DNA from: an uncultured Campylobacter sp.
Lineage (GTDB): Bacteria > Campylobacterota > Campylobacteria > Campylobacterales > Campylobacteraceae
Length of the DNA stretch: 18,534 nt
Reading direction: 5' to 3'
NCBI RefSeq assembly: GCF_938017615.1
Contig: NZ_CALIJA010000170.1
Location: 1-18,534, forward strand
The position numbers were made by a program, and so were the translations under genes. Under the pieces are notes generated by a model that was not told where the DNA came from, did not search any database, and saw only the letters and a list, made by a program, of their open reading frames with translations. Every line of letters begins with the position of its first letter. Within the stretch, counting starts at the first letter, position 1. Below, piece after piece: positions 11,737 to 18,534 of this stretch.

Positions 11737-12327
11737 GCGTAGCTCAAAAATGGTGAAAATAGGCTTTTTAGAGAGGGCGACTACTTCCCGCCTGGCGAGC
11801 GGTTTGGATTTTACGGAGCGAGCGGCTTCTATAGCGAACTAAATGAAGCCCGATTTTATAAGGCGGCATTAATTTAGATTTTTGTGGCGATACAGTTTGC
11901 ATAAAGCACGGCTCGCTTGATTTGACGCTAGGTTATTAAATTTCAACCTTAGCAAATCGGTCAAATTTAACGGGTGGCGTGAGGGCAAATTCTAAAATTT
12001 CAGTAGGCTGCTACGCTGCGGCGCAAAGTAAAATTTAGCTCGCACGGCTTAAATGCAAAGCGGGCGAGCCGTTGCGCGACATCCGCGAGCAAATCTAGCG
12101 TAAGATGCGGCTCAAAAAAGCGGAGCATCCTTCGCCTCGCGCACTGCGTAAAGCTAGGGAAATTAAAATTTAAAATTTTAAGCGGCGTGATTACTTCTAC
12201 GCGACGTACAAACGGCTCGCGACAGCAAAGCCTAAGCTGCGCGACGAAAAGGTATTCGAAGGGCGCGAATTTGCATTCGTCAAGGGCGCGCCTAAGCAGA
12301 GCAAATCAAAACCGCAAGGTAGGATCG
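11737..12327 (+). pseudogene. Decayed stretch between ybaB and ispA
   Basis: About 590 bp with no intact gene but with broken pieces that read like protein. At about 11770-11876 a frame gives GDYFPPGERFGFYGASGFYS and ends ...YKAALI. At 12174-12350 a frame without a start gives RRDYFYATYKRLATAK and then LRDEKVFEGREFAFVKG, with codon choice like the neighbours (GAA GGG CGC GAA TTT). In between, a frame with a TAG holds EPLRDIREQI and RKMRLKKAEHP. C. jejuni has, from memory, one periplasmic-protein gene (Cj1643) at this place. I think this is a gene in decay, but the identity is not readable. Confidence 0.4.
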
Positions 12328-13179
12328 ATGGATATTTTAGAAAAATTTAAAGATTACTTGAAGCACAACGAGCTGAAGGCGTCTAGCTTTCATCCGTATT
12401 TCGAGGAGGCGCTCAATTACATGCTGCAAGCGGGCGGCAAGCACTTTCGCGCGCAGCTGCTACTAGGCGTCGTCTCGGCGGTGGATGAACGGCGCTTTGA
12501 GGGCGCGTTGGCGATGGCGATGGCGCTTGAGATGATCCACACCTACTCGCTTATCCACGACGATCTGCCCGCGATGGACGATGCGGATCTGCGCCGCGGA
12601 CGGCCGAGCCTGCATAAAAAATACGACGAAGTCACGGCGATTTTGGTGGGCGATGCGCTAAATACCGACGCGTTTTTGATCGCCGCAAGCGCAAATTTAA
12701 GCGATGAGATCAAGATAAAATGCATTAAAACTCTAGCACGAAACGCAGGCAGCAGCGGCATGGTGCTCGGTCAGGCGATCGATTGCCATTTTGAAAACAG
12801 TCCGTTAAAGCAAAGCGAGCTTGAGTTTTTGCATCTGCATAAAACGGGCGCGCTCATCGCAGCGGCGTTTGAGCTAGGCGCCATAATCGGCGGGTTAAAG
12901 GATGAGCTCGCGCATGAGCTTTATAAAATCGGACTAAAGCTAGGTCTCATATTTCAGATCGAGGATGATATCATCGACGCCACGGGCGACGAAGCAAGCG
13001 CGGGCAAGCCCGTAGGAGCGGACGGCGCTAAAAATTCCTTCGTAAATTTACTCGGACTTGCGGGTGCTAGAAGCTACAAGCAGCGCCTAATAGACGAGGT
13101 AAGCGGCGCGATGAGCAACTATGATGCGAGCCTACGCGATTTGGTTTTAAATTTGATAGAAAAATACCTGAAAGGATGA
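12328..13179 (+). CDS. ispA: Geranyl/farnesyl diphosphate synthase
   Basis: A 283-aa trans-prenyl transferase condensing isopentenyl diphosphate with allylic diphosphates for undecaprenyl and quinone side chains. First Asp-rich motif DDLPAMDDADLRRGRPS at 78-94, with the two extra residues typical of bacterial FPP synthases; second motif DDIID at 213-217; KTGALIAAA at 172-180. The frame is open further upstream (to 12187), but that part reads as unrelated; MDILEKFKDYL behind an AGGA is the family N-terminus. Confidence 0.93.
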   Translation: MDILEKFKDYLKHNELKASSFHPYFEEALNYMLQAGGKHFRAQLLLGVVSAVDERRFEGALAMAMALEMIHTYSLIHDDLPAMDDADLRRGRPSLHKKYDEVTAILVGDALNTDAFLIAASANLSDEIKIKCIKTLARNAGSSGMVLGQAIDCHFENSPLKQSELEFLHLHKTGALIAAAFELGAIIGGLKDELAHELYKIGLKLGLIFQIEDDIIDATGDEASAGKPVGADGAKNSFVNLLGLAGARSYKQRLIDEVSGAMSNYDASLRDLVLNLIEKYLKG

Positions 13180-13182
13180 AAA

Positions 13183-15111
13183 ATGTCGAGCGAGCAGCTA
13201 AGTAAAATTTCAAACACGATAAAATTTCTAAGCGCGGATATGATCCAAAGCGCCAACTCAGGCCATCCAGGCACGCCGATGGGGCTAAGCGACGTAATGA
13301 GCATATTTATGAGTAAGGTCCGCCACAACCCCAAAAATCCCGCGTGGCTGAACCGCGACCGCGTCGTATTCTCTGGCGGGCACGCAAGCGCGCTAGTGTA
13401 TAGCTACCTCTATCTTAGTGGATACGATTTGAGCATGGACGATCTGAAAAGCTTCAGGCGCCTGTACTCCAAAACCCCCGGCCATCCGGAGATCACTACC
13501 CCGGGCGTTGAGATCGCTACCGGGCCGCTCGGACAGGGCGTCGCAAACGCAGTCGGATTTGCGATGGCCGCAAAATACGCCGCGCATCTACTAAACGAGG
13601 AAGGAAACGAGATCATCGATCACCGCGTCTATTGCTTCTGCGGTGACGGCGATCTACAGGAGGGCATCAGCTACGAAGCGTGCGCGCTTGCGGGCAGACA
13701 CAACCTCGATAATCTAACGATAATTTATGATTCTAACGGCATCACGATCGACGGCAGCACCGATATCGCGTGGTTTGAGGACGTGAAAGTGCGATTTGAA
13801 GCGCAAGGCTTTGAGGTTGCGCGCATCGACGGGCATAATTTCGATCAGATAGAATTCGTCCTTGACGAGGTCAAAAATAAAACAAAACCCTACCTCATCA
13901 TCGCAAACACCACGATCGGCAAGGGGGCGCTAGAGCTTGAGGGCACAGCCAAGACGCACGGCGCGCCGCTTGGAGAGGAGCTGCTTGCACGCGCTAAGCA
14001 AAGCCTGGGCTTTGATCCCGCCCAAAGCTTCGTCGTAAGCGAGGACGTGCTTTTTGAAACGCGCGCCGCGGTTGAGAAAGGCGATTTGGAGGAGCGGCTT
14101 TGGAAGGAAAAGCTTGCGAAGCTAAGCGATGAAAAAAGAGCGCTTTTAAACGAGCTTTTAAATCCCGACTTTAGCAAGATAGAATTCCCTGATTTTAGCG
14201 GGCTTAAGGTCGCCACGCGCGATAGCAACTGTAAAATTTTAAACGCTATCGCAAACGCAGTGCCCGGCTTTTTAGGCGGAAGCGCCGATTTGGCGGCGTC
14301 TAATAAGACCGAGCTAAAAGGCGGTGGCGACTTTCCGTGCGGCAAAAATTTACACTTCGGCATCCGCGAGCACGCGATGGCGGCGATCGGCAACGCCTTC
14401 GCGAGATACGGGCTTTTCATCCCGTTTAGCGCGACGTTTTTTATCTTCAGCGACTATCTCAAAACGGGCGCGCGACTCGCGGCGCTGATGGGTTTGCGCC
14501 ATTATTTCGTCTTCACGCACGACAGCATCGGCGTGGGCGAGGACGGGCCGACGCACGAGCCTATCGAGCAGCTTAGCACCTTCCGCGCGATGCCAGGCTT
14601 CTACACCTTCCGCCCCGCAGACGGCAACGAAAACGTAAAATGCTGGCGCACGGCGCTTTCCCTGAATGCGCCCGCGGCGTTCGTCTGCTCGCGCCAAGGG
14701 CTTGAGCCGCTACCTAAGGCGGTCTTGGGTGACGTGCAAAACGGCGCGTATCTGCTAAGGCAGAGCAAAGAGGCGCAAATCACGCTCATCGCAAGCGGCA
14801 GCGAAGTCTCGCTCTGCTTAAAAGCGGCGGCGATCCTGCAAGAGCAAGGCATCGGCGCAAACGTCGTAAGCGCGCCGTGCTTCGAGCTTTTGTGCGAGCA
14901 GGACGCGGATTATTTGGCGCAAATTCTAGAACCGCAAACTAAAATTTTAGCCGTCGAAGCCGCAAGCGCGCTTGAGTGGTATAAATTTGCAGACGCGGTA
15001 CACGGCATGCAAAGCTTCGGCGAAAGCGGTAACGCGAGCGAGCTATTTAAGCTTTTCGGCTTCACCGACGTCGCGATCGCAAAGCAGGCGAGAGAGCTTT
15101 TAGAGCAGTAG
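13183..15111 (+). CDS. tkt: Transketolase
   Basis: A 642-aa thiamine-diphosphate enzyme exchanging two-carbon units between sugar phosphates in the pentose phosphate pathway. ThDP/metal motif GDGDLQEG at 154-161 closing with SNG at 184-186; substrate residues in SANSGHPGTPMG (23-34); the catalytic glutamate E396 in FGIREHAMA; pyrimidine-binding FFIFSDYLK about 424-432; HDSIGVGEDGPTHEP about 447-461. Full length. It begins 3 nt after the ispA stop, so the two are one transcript, as in C. jejuni. Confidence 0.96.
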   Translation: MSSEQLSKISNTIKFLSADMIQSANSGHPGTPMGLSDVMSIFMSKVRHNPKNPAWLNRDRVVFSGGHASALVYSYLYLSGYDLSMDDLKSFRRLYSKTPGHPEITTPGVEIATGPLGQGVANAVGFAMAAKYAAHLLNEEGNEIIDHRVYCFCGDGDLQEGISYEACALAGRHNLDNLTIIYDSNGITIDGSTDIAWFEDVKVRFEAQGFEVARIDGHNFDQIEFVLDEVKNKTKPYLIIANTTIGKGALELEGTAKTHGAPLGEELLARAKQSLGFDPAQSFVVSEDVLFETRAAVEKGDLEERLWKEKLAKLSDEKRALLNELLNPDFSKIEFPDFSGLKVATRDSNCKILNAIANAVPGFLGGSADLAASNKTELKGGGDFPCGKNLHFGIREHAMAAIGNAFARYGLFIPFSATFFIFSDYLKTGARLAALMGLRHYFVFTHDSIGVGEDGPTHEPIEQLSTFRAMPGFYTFRPADGNENVKCWRTALSLNAPAAFVCSRQGLEPLPKAVLGDVQNGAYLLRQSKEAQITLIASGSEVSLCLKAAAILQEQGIGANVVSAPCFELLCEQDADYLAQILEPQTKILAVEAASALEWYKFADAVHGMQSFGESGNASELFKLFGFTDVAIAKQARELLEQ

Positions 15112-15126
15112 CGGAAAGGGTAAAAT

Positions 15127-15549
15127 TTGAGCGGAAAAATCAAAATTTCGTATTTAGACGGATTTAAAATTTACGGGTTAAAAGCCCGCACGAAAAACGC
15201 GGACGAGCTAGGCGGAAGCGGCAAAATTCCCGCGCTGTGGGCGAAATTTATGAAAGAGTGTTATGACGGGCGGAGCGAGATTTACGGCGTCTATTACGAT
15301 TACGAAGACGGCGCTGACGGGCTTTACAATATCTTTATCGGCACCAAAGCGCCCCGCAGCGATGAAGCCTTGGAGATCAAAAGCGGCAAATACGCCGTTT
15401 TTAGTTTCCCAAATGAGCCGCAAAACGTAGCAAAATTTTGGAGCAAAATTTGGAGCTTTTTTGAGGCCGGCGAACTAAAAAGAGCGTTTGGAACGGATTT
15501 TGAGTTTTACGGCGGAGACGAGATCAAAATTTTTATCTCGATTTTGTAG
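15127..15549 (+). CDS. GyrI-like / AraC-effector-binding-domain protein
   Basis: A 140-aa stand-alone small-molecule-binding domain of the GyrI/Rob/BmrR superfamily (close in layout to integron Cass2-type proteins). Seen: GLKARTKNADELGGSGKIPALWAKF near the N-terminus, YGVYYDYEDGADGLYNIFIG in the middle, EIKSGKYAVFSF and ELKRAFGTDFEFYGGDEIKI at the end. No DNA-binding part. It starts at TTG behind AAAGGG, 15 nt after tkt. Ligand unknown; such domains often bind cationic compounds. Confidence 0.75.
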   Translation: MSGKIKISYLDGFKIYGLKARTKNADELGGSGKIPALWAKFMKECYDGRSEIYGVYYDYEDGADGLYNIFIGTKAPRSDEALEIKSGKYAVFSFPNEPQNVAKFWSKIWSFFEAGELKRAFGTDFEFYGGDEIKIFISIL

Positions 15550-15898
15550 AGCGGTGCATGAAATTTATAAACGGCGAGTGATTTTTCGCCGCTGCGATAA
15601 AATTTGCCCGCCAAATGCTAAAATTCCTTGCTCGCAAAAGCCACGCAGAGCGTAAAACGCTGCTACTTTATAAAATTTCATCCATAAAGCGGTAAAATTC
15701 CGTGCCCAAAACTACGCGCACGAAAATAAATTTTATGCCGAAAGCCGCGCCGTACCTTAAGCCGTGGATTTAAAACGAAATCTAAATTTGTGCCGTTAAA
15801 TTTCAACCCCCGCCCGCAAAATCAGGCGAAATTTCACGCGGAATTTCATTTTTAAATCTGTTATTAAGCCATTTTTGGCTTAAATTACATTTTCATTC
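15550..15898. other. Intergenic stretch before tRNA-Ser
   Basis: About 350 bp without a gene. It holds a 6-bp-stem hairpin CGGCGA / TCGCCG (15572-15591) after the GyrI-like gene and, just before the tRNA, an inverted repeat TTAAGCC-ATTTTT-GGCTTAA (15864-15883). I see no clear promoter boxes and no protein-like frame. Confidence 0.5.
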
Positions 15899-15986
15899 GG
15901 GTAGATGTCCGAGCGGTCGAAGGAGCGCGCCTCGAAAGCGCGTAAGGCGTCAGCCTTCTAGGGTTCGAATCCCTATCTACCCGCCA
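15899..15986 (+). tRNA. tRNA-Ser (anticodon CGA)
   Basis: 88 nt including an encoded CCA. Acceptor GGGTAGA / TCTACCC, discriminator G; anticodon stem CGCGC / GCGCG with loop CTCGAAA, giving CGA (reads UCG); long variable arm AAGGC-GTCA-GCCTT, the mark of class II tRNAs; T arm TAGGG-TTCGAAT-CCCTA. All stems pair perfectly. Confidence 0.95.
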
Positions 15987-16020
15987 TTCATTCAAATTTC
16001 ACCCAATACTCGGGAGCTAG

Positions 16021-16569
16021 ATGAGCAATAAACTCCTTTCGATGAGCCTGCAAGAGCTGTGGCAGCTCTTTCCGATACGTCTCGTACCGCACGATCCGCG
16101 CTGGAGCGAATACTTTAGGCAGGAGCGCGAAATTCTGCGCGGCCTGTTGCAAGATCATGGCGAGATCAAGATCCACCATATCGGCAGCACCGCGGTAAGC
16201 GGGATCTGGGCGAAGCCGATCGTAGATATTTTAATCGAATGCTCGGATATCGCCGCCGCCAAACAGCGCCTGATAGAGGCGGGCTATCTGCTAATGAGCG
16301 AAAAGGGGAGCCGCTGCAGCCTAAATAAGGGCTACACCGAAGCGGGATTTGCCGAGCGCGTTTTTCACGTGCATATGCGAAATTTCGGCGATGCGGATGA
16401 GATATTTTTTAGAGATTTTTTGCGGGCGAATGCGGATATCGCCGAGCGGTACGAGGCGCTTAAATTAGAGCTTTGCAAGCGCTTCGAGTTTGACCGCGAC
16501 GCCTACACTGCGGCGAAAAGCGAATTTGTGCTTAAATTTACGCGCATCGCTAAAGAAAACTCGAAATAG
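16021..16569 (+). CDS. GrpB-family (UPF0157) nucleotidyltransferase-like protein
   Basis: A 182-aa member of the GrpB/UPF0157 family, a nucleotidyltransferase-fold group with unsettled function, sometimes fused to dephospho-CoA kinase. The family core is intact: VPHDPRWSEYF at 22-32, IHHIGSTAVSGIWAKPIVDI at 51-70 (GST plus the acidic Asp69), and RVFHVHMRNFGDADEIFFRDFL. GGGAG precedes the ATG. The gene starts 34 bp behind tRNA-Ser; a tRNA-gene neighbourhood is a common place for acquired genes, but nothing else suggests transfer. Confidence 0.85.
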   Translation: MSNKLLSMSLQELWQLFPIRLVPHDPRWSEYFRQEREILRGLLQDHGEIKIHHIGSTAVSGIWAKPIVDILIECSDIAAAKQRLIEAGYLLMSEKGSRCSLNKGYTEAGFAERVFHVHMRNFGDADEIFFRDFLRANADIAERYEALKLELCKRFEFDRDAYTAAKSEFVLKFTRIAKENSK

Positions 16570-16971
16570 CCGCATAAATTTATCATCTGCGTAGAGGCTC
16601 GCTAGCTAAAAGCGATAAAACGTCCAAATTTTATAAATGAAATGGGTAGATGGTAGCCGCACATTGCAGATTAGTTTTTATAAAATTTTGATCGTATTTT
16701 TAAATTTAAAGGGCGACTGCCCAGTTATCGTAGATAAATTTTACAAATCCAGCTAACGGCAAAGTCGTCCACAAAATGCGCTGTATCATCGCATCATGCC
16801 AAACAAAGGCATCTCTGTGCTTCAGTAGAAGTTTAAATTTAAAAGCCTACGCGTCATAAATTTTAAACATCTCGCTAAAACATTGGCTCACAAACTCGCT
16901 AAATTTAAAGCGGCGAAAATTTTAAATTCCTCGCCGCTAGCTAGCCACACAAATCCGTCTGGCGCTTAAAT
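16570..16971 (-). pseudogene. Intergenic stretch with a broken minus-strand frame
   Basis: About 400 bp. On the minus strand, one frame reads FKFSEFVSQCFSEMFKIYDA, a TAG (16847-16849), then 46 residues including KHRDAFVWHDAMIQRILWTT and FVKFIYDNWAVAL before a TAA (16706-16708). It reads like protein with one stop in it, but there is no ribosome site and no family I recognise. It is possibly the remnant of a gene lost between the GrpB gene and the PLP-enzyme gene. Confidence 0.3.
16909..16938 (-). terminator. Terminator of the ridA/PLP-enzyme transcript
   Basis: An 8-bp GC-rich stem AGCGGCGA / TCGCCGCT with a 14-base loop, 34 bp beyond the stop of the PLP-enzyme gene. On the minus strand it is followed by TTTAAATTT. 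The placement between converging genes fits a terminator. Confidence 0.5.
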
Positions 16972-18057
16972 TTAATGATCGCTCTTCAGCCCCGCGCCGC
17001 AAAGCGGAATGATGCTATCTCCTTGCAGATCGCGACTTTCTTTGTAGCGCAGATACGCCGCGTAGGTAGCCGCGGTCGTGTGCTCGACGTAAAATCCGCC
17101 GCGCGCAAGCGCCGCTCTGGCAGGCAGTATGTCGCTCTCGCTCGCCAAGATCACCTCTCGCTCGCCCGCGTAACTAGAGCCAAGAATTTCGACCGCGCGC
17201 ATCGGTCTTGCGATCGCGATGCCCTCTGCTAGCGTCGGCTGTGGCTCTATCGCGCGCGCCGTACCTTCGGCGCCGAAAAGCGGAGCGCAACGCTCGCCCT
17301 GAACGATGAAAATTTTTGGCAGCGCTTTGATAAGACCGCCCTCATATAGCTCGCCTAGCGCCGCTTGAGCGCCCAGCAACAGCGTGCCGTTACCCACGGG
17401 GATAAAGATATTGCGCGGCATCCTACCCAGCTGCTCGTAGATCTCATAAACGTAGCTCTTCGTGCCCTCGTAAAAGATCGGATTATAAACGTGGTTGGCG
17501 TAATAGATCTGCTCCTGCGCGGCCTTTTTGCGGCACGCATCCGCCGTCTCGTCGCGGCTGCCGTCAAATACCGTGACGTGCGCGCCGTGGCTTTTGATCA
17601 TATCGATCTTTTTGGGCGACGTGCCCTTCGGGACGTAAATTTCGCACTCGATGCCCGCGCGAGCGCAGTACGCCGCCACGGCATTGCCTGCGTTGCCGCT
17701 GGAGTCTTGCAACACCTTTTTCACGCCGATATTTTTGGCGTGCAGCACCAAAACCGCCGCACCGCGATCTTTGAATGAAAGCGTAGGCATCGCGTAGTCG
17801 AGCTTGAGATAGAGGTCTTCGCCGAATTTCACGCTCGCCGTAAGCCCCTCGCCCATCGAAATTTCTCTAAATTTAGCCGTGTCGATGCCCATAAACTTAC
17901 GGTATCTAAAGATGCTAAACTCGCTTTGATCTACGAGCGCGGGGTTAAATTTAGGCGCATCGGAGTTTAGCTTATACAGCCCACCGCAGTCGCATTTATA
18001 GCTCAAAGTATCGACGGGCGCGTGCTTGCCGCAGCCCGTGCAGATGAAATCGCTCAT
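16972..18057 (-). CDS. Threonine-synthase-like PLP enzyme
   Basis: A 361-aa fold-type II pyridoxal-phosphate enzyme of the threonine synthase group. N-terminal zinc-ribbon-like CTGCG and KCDCGG (6-10, 21-26), PLP lysine K96 in SFKDRGA, substrate loop SSGNAGN at 118-124, phosphate-binding GNGT at 221-224. The short Bacillus/archaeal-type architecture differs from the longer threonine synthase I would expect as the housekeeping enzyme, so it could be a second copy or a related lyase. Its start is 8 nt after the ridA stop, so the two are co-transcribed. Confidence 0.8.
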   Translation of the reverse strand: MSDFICTGCGKHAPVDTLSYKCDCGGLYKLNSDAPKFNPALVDQSEFSIFRYRKFMGIDTAKFREISMGEGLTASVKFGEDLYLKLDYAMPTLSFKDRGAAVLVLHAKNIGVKKVLQDSSGNAGNAVAAYCARAGIECEIYVPKGTSPKKIDMIKSHGAHVTVFDGSRDETADACRKKAAQEQIYYANHVYNPIFYEGTKSYVYEIYEQLGRMPRNIFIPVGNGTLLLGAQAALGELYEGGLIKALPKIFIVQGERCAPLFGAEGTARAIEPQPTLAEGIAIARPMRAVEILGSSYAGEREVILASESDILPARAALARGGFYVEHTTAATYAAYLRYKESRDLQGDSIIPLCGAGLKSDH

Positions 18058-18065
18058 TTTCGCTC

Positions 18066-18452
18066 CTATTTTTTCTCTTTTATTTTTGCGACGGCCTCGA
18101 TCTCTACGAGACAGCCGAAGTGTAGAGCCGTAGTCGGTACCACGACGCGAGCGGGCTTGTGCGCGCCAAAAAACAGCGCGTACTGCTCGTCGATCACGTC
18201 CCAGTTCGCGACGTCAGGCGTATAGACGCGACACATCCGCACGTCGTTTTTATCCGCGCCCGCGGCGGCCAGCACTGCCGCGACGTTGCTTAAAGCCTGC
18301 GCGGTCTGTGCAGCAAGACCCTCCGCAATGGCCCCCGTGCGCGGATCCACGCTTAACTGCCCCGAGACGTAGAGCGTACCGTCGTCATCTAAGATGCCCG
18401 GCGCATAATGCGCCTTTTTCGGCACGAAACCGCTTGGATAAATTTCTTTCAT
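18066..18452 (-). CDS. ridA: RidA-family enamine/imine deaminase
   Basis: A 128-aa RidA (YjgF/YER057c/UK114) protein, which hydrolyses reactive enamines and imines released by PLP enzymes. Seen: LYVSGQLSVDPRTGAI at 27-42, NVAAVLAAAGA, the key arginine R102 in KPARVVVPT, and VEIEAVA at 116-122. Normal length. AAGGAGC lies 5 nt before the ATG. The pairing with a downstream PLP enzyme fits its cleaning-up role. Confidence 0.9.
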   Translation of the reverse strand: MKEIYPSGFVPKKAHYAPGILDDDGTLYVSGQLSVDPRTGAIAEGLAAQTAQALSNVAAVLAAAGADKNDVRMCRVYTPDVANWDVIDEQYALFFGAHKPARVVVPTTALHFGCLVEIEAVAKIKEKK

Positions 18453-18466
18453 TTAAGCTCCTTTGC

Positions 18467-18482
18467 ATATAAAATTTTATAT
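18467..18482 (-). promoter_or_regulatory. AT-rich palindrome in the ridA promoter region
   Basis: A perfect 16-bp palindrome ATATAAAATTTTATAT, 15-30 bases upstream of the ridA start, inside the only likely promoter region (minus strand ATTATATAAAAT). It may be part of the -10 or an operator; AT-rich palindromes of this kind also arise by chance in this genome. Confidence 0.4.
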
Positions 18483-18534
18483 AATTCTACTCTAAATTTA
18501 TTAAAAATATATAAGTATTTCTATAAATTTGCAA

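Noticed and set aside
13393..14852. Long minus-strand frames inside tkt
   Set aside because: Shadows of a full-length, motif-complete transketolase gene in GC-rich code.
16640..16656. GGGTAGATGG resembling the 5' end of the tRNA-Ser gene, as a possible attachment-site duplicate
   Set aside because: Only about 9 bases match, at the 5' end and not the 3' end where integrases act; no integrase gene nearby.
1..18534. CRISPR arrays, insertion sequences, rRNA genes
   Set aside because: No regularly spaced repeats, no second transposase, no rRNA-like sequence found on reading both strands.

Overview
The window joins the left part of a Mu-like transposable prophage (about 1 to 8.5 kb) to ordinary chromosome (about 8.9 kb to the end) of a Campylobacterota bacterium, most likely a Campylobacter. 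The evidence is the AAATTT-rich intergenic style, TATAAT promoters with weak -35 boxes, and the host order nifU, TPR-like gene, murE, panD, ybaB, ispA, tkt, which (apart from panD) I recall from C. jejuni around Cj1639-Cj1645. The coding GC is rather high for the genus, so an oral species such as C. gracilis, C. showae or C. rectus is a guess, not a result.

Prophage. On the minus strand, read right to left, lies an early/transposition operon: a 56-aa Ner-position protein, transposase A (DDE), ATPase B, a 60-aa unknown, a 54-aa orphan copy of the NrdD C-terminal tail, a 91-aa sigma-region-4-like protein, a 102-aa unknown, a DUF4406/deoxyribosyltransferase-like protein, a 49-aa small ORF and a Mu Gam-like end-protection protein, followed by a hairpin terminator. 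On the plus strand are the lysogeny genes: a 251-aa three-helix membrane protein, a cI/LexA-type self-cleaving repressor (GTG start) and, 22 nt behind it, a 357-aa PD-(D/E)xK nuclease of the HsdR N-terminal type.

Control region. A consensus promoter (TTGACA, 17 bp, TATAAT) on the minus strand at 6620-6648 has an 18-bp palindrome filling its spacer. A near-identical 20-bp palindrome lies inside the start of transposase A at 5267-5286. These look like two operators for the repressor. A 22/23-identical inverted repeat (5583-5605 and 6534-6556) brackets the membrane-protein gene and a 21-codon hydrophobic micropeptide ORF on the opposite strand. This control module, and the cargo in it, is the most unusual part of the window.

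Chromosome. The prophage end should lie in the gene-free stretch 8453-8910, but I could not fix the exact base. Then come a tightly packed operon (nifU, TPR-like gene, murE, panD, ybaB), a decayed stretch 11737-12327, ispA, tkt, a GyrI-like small-molecule-binding protein, tRNA-Ser(CGA), a GrpB-family protein, and on the minus strand ridA followed by a threonine-synthase-like PLP enzyme.
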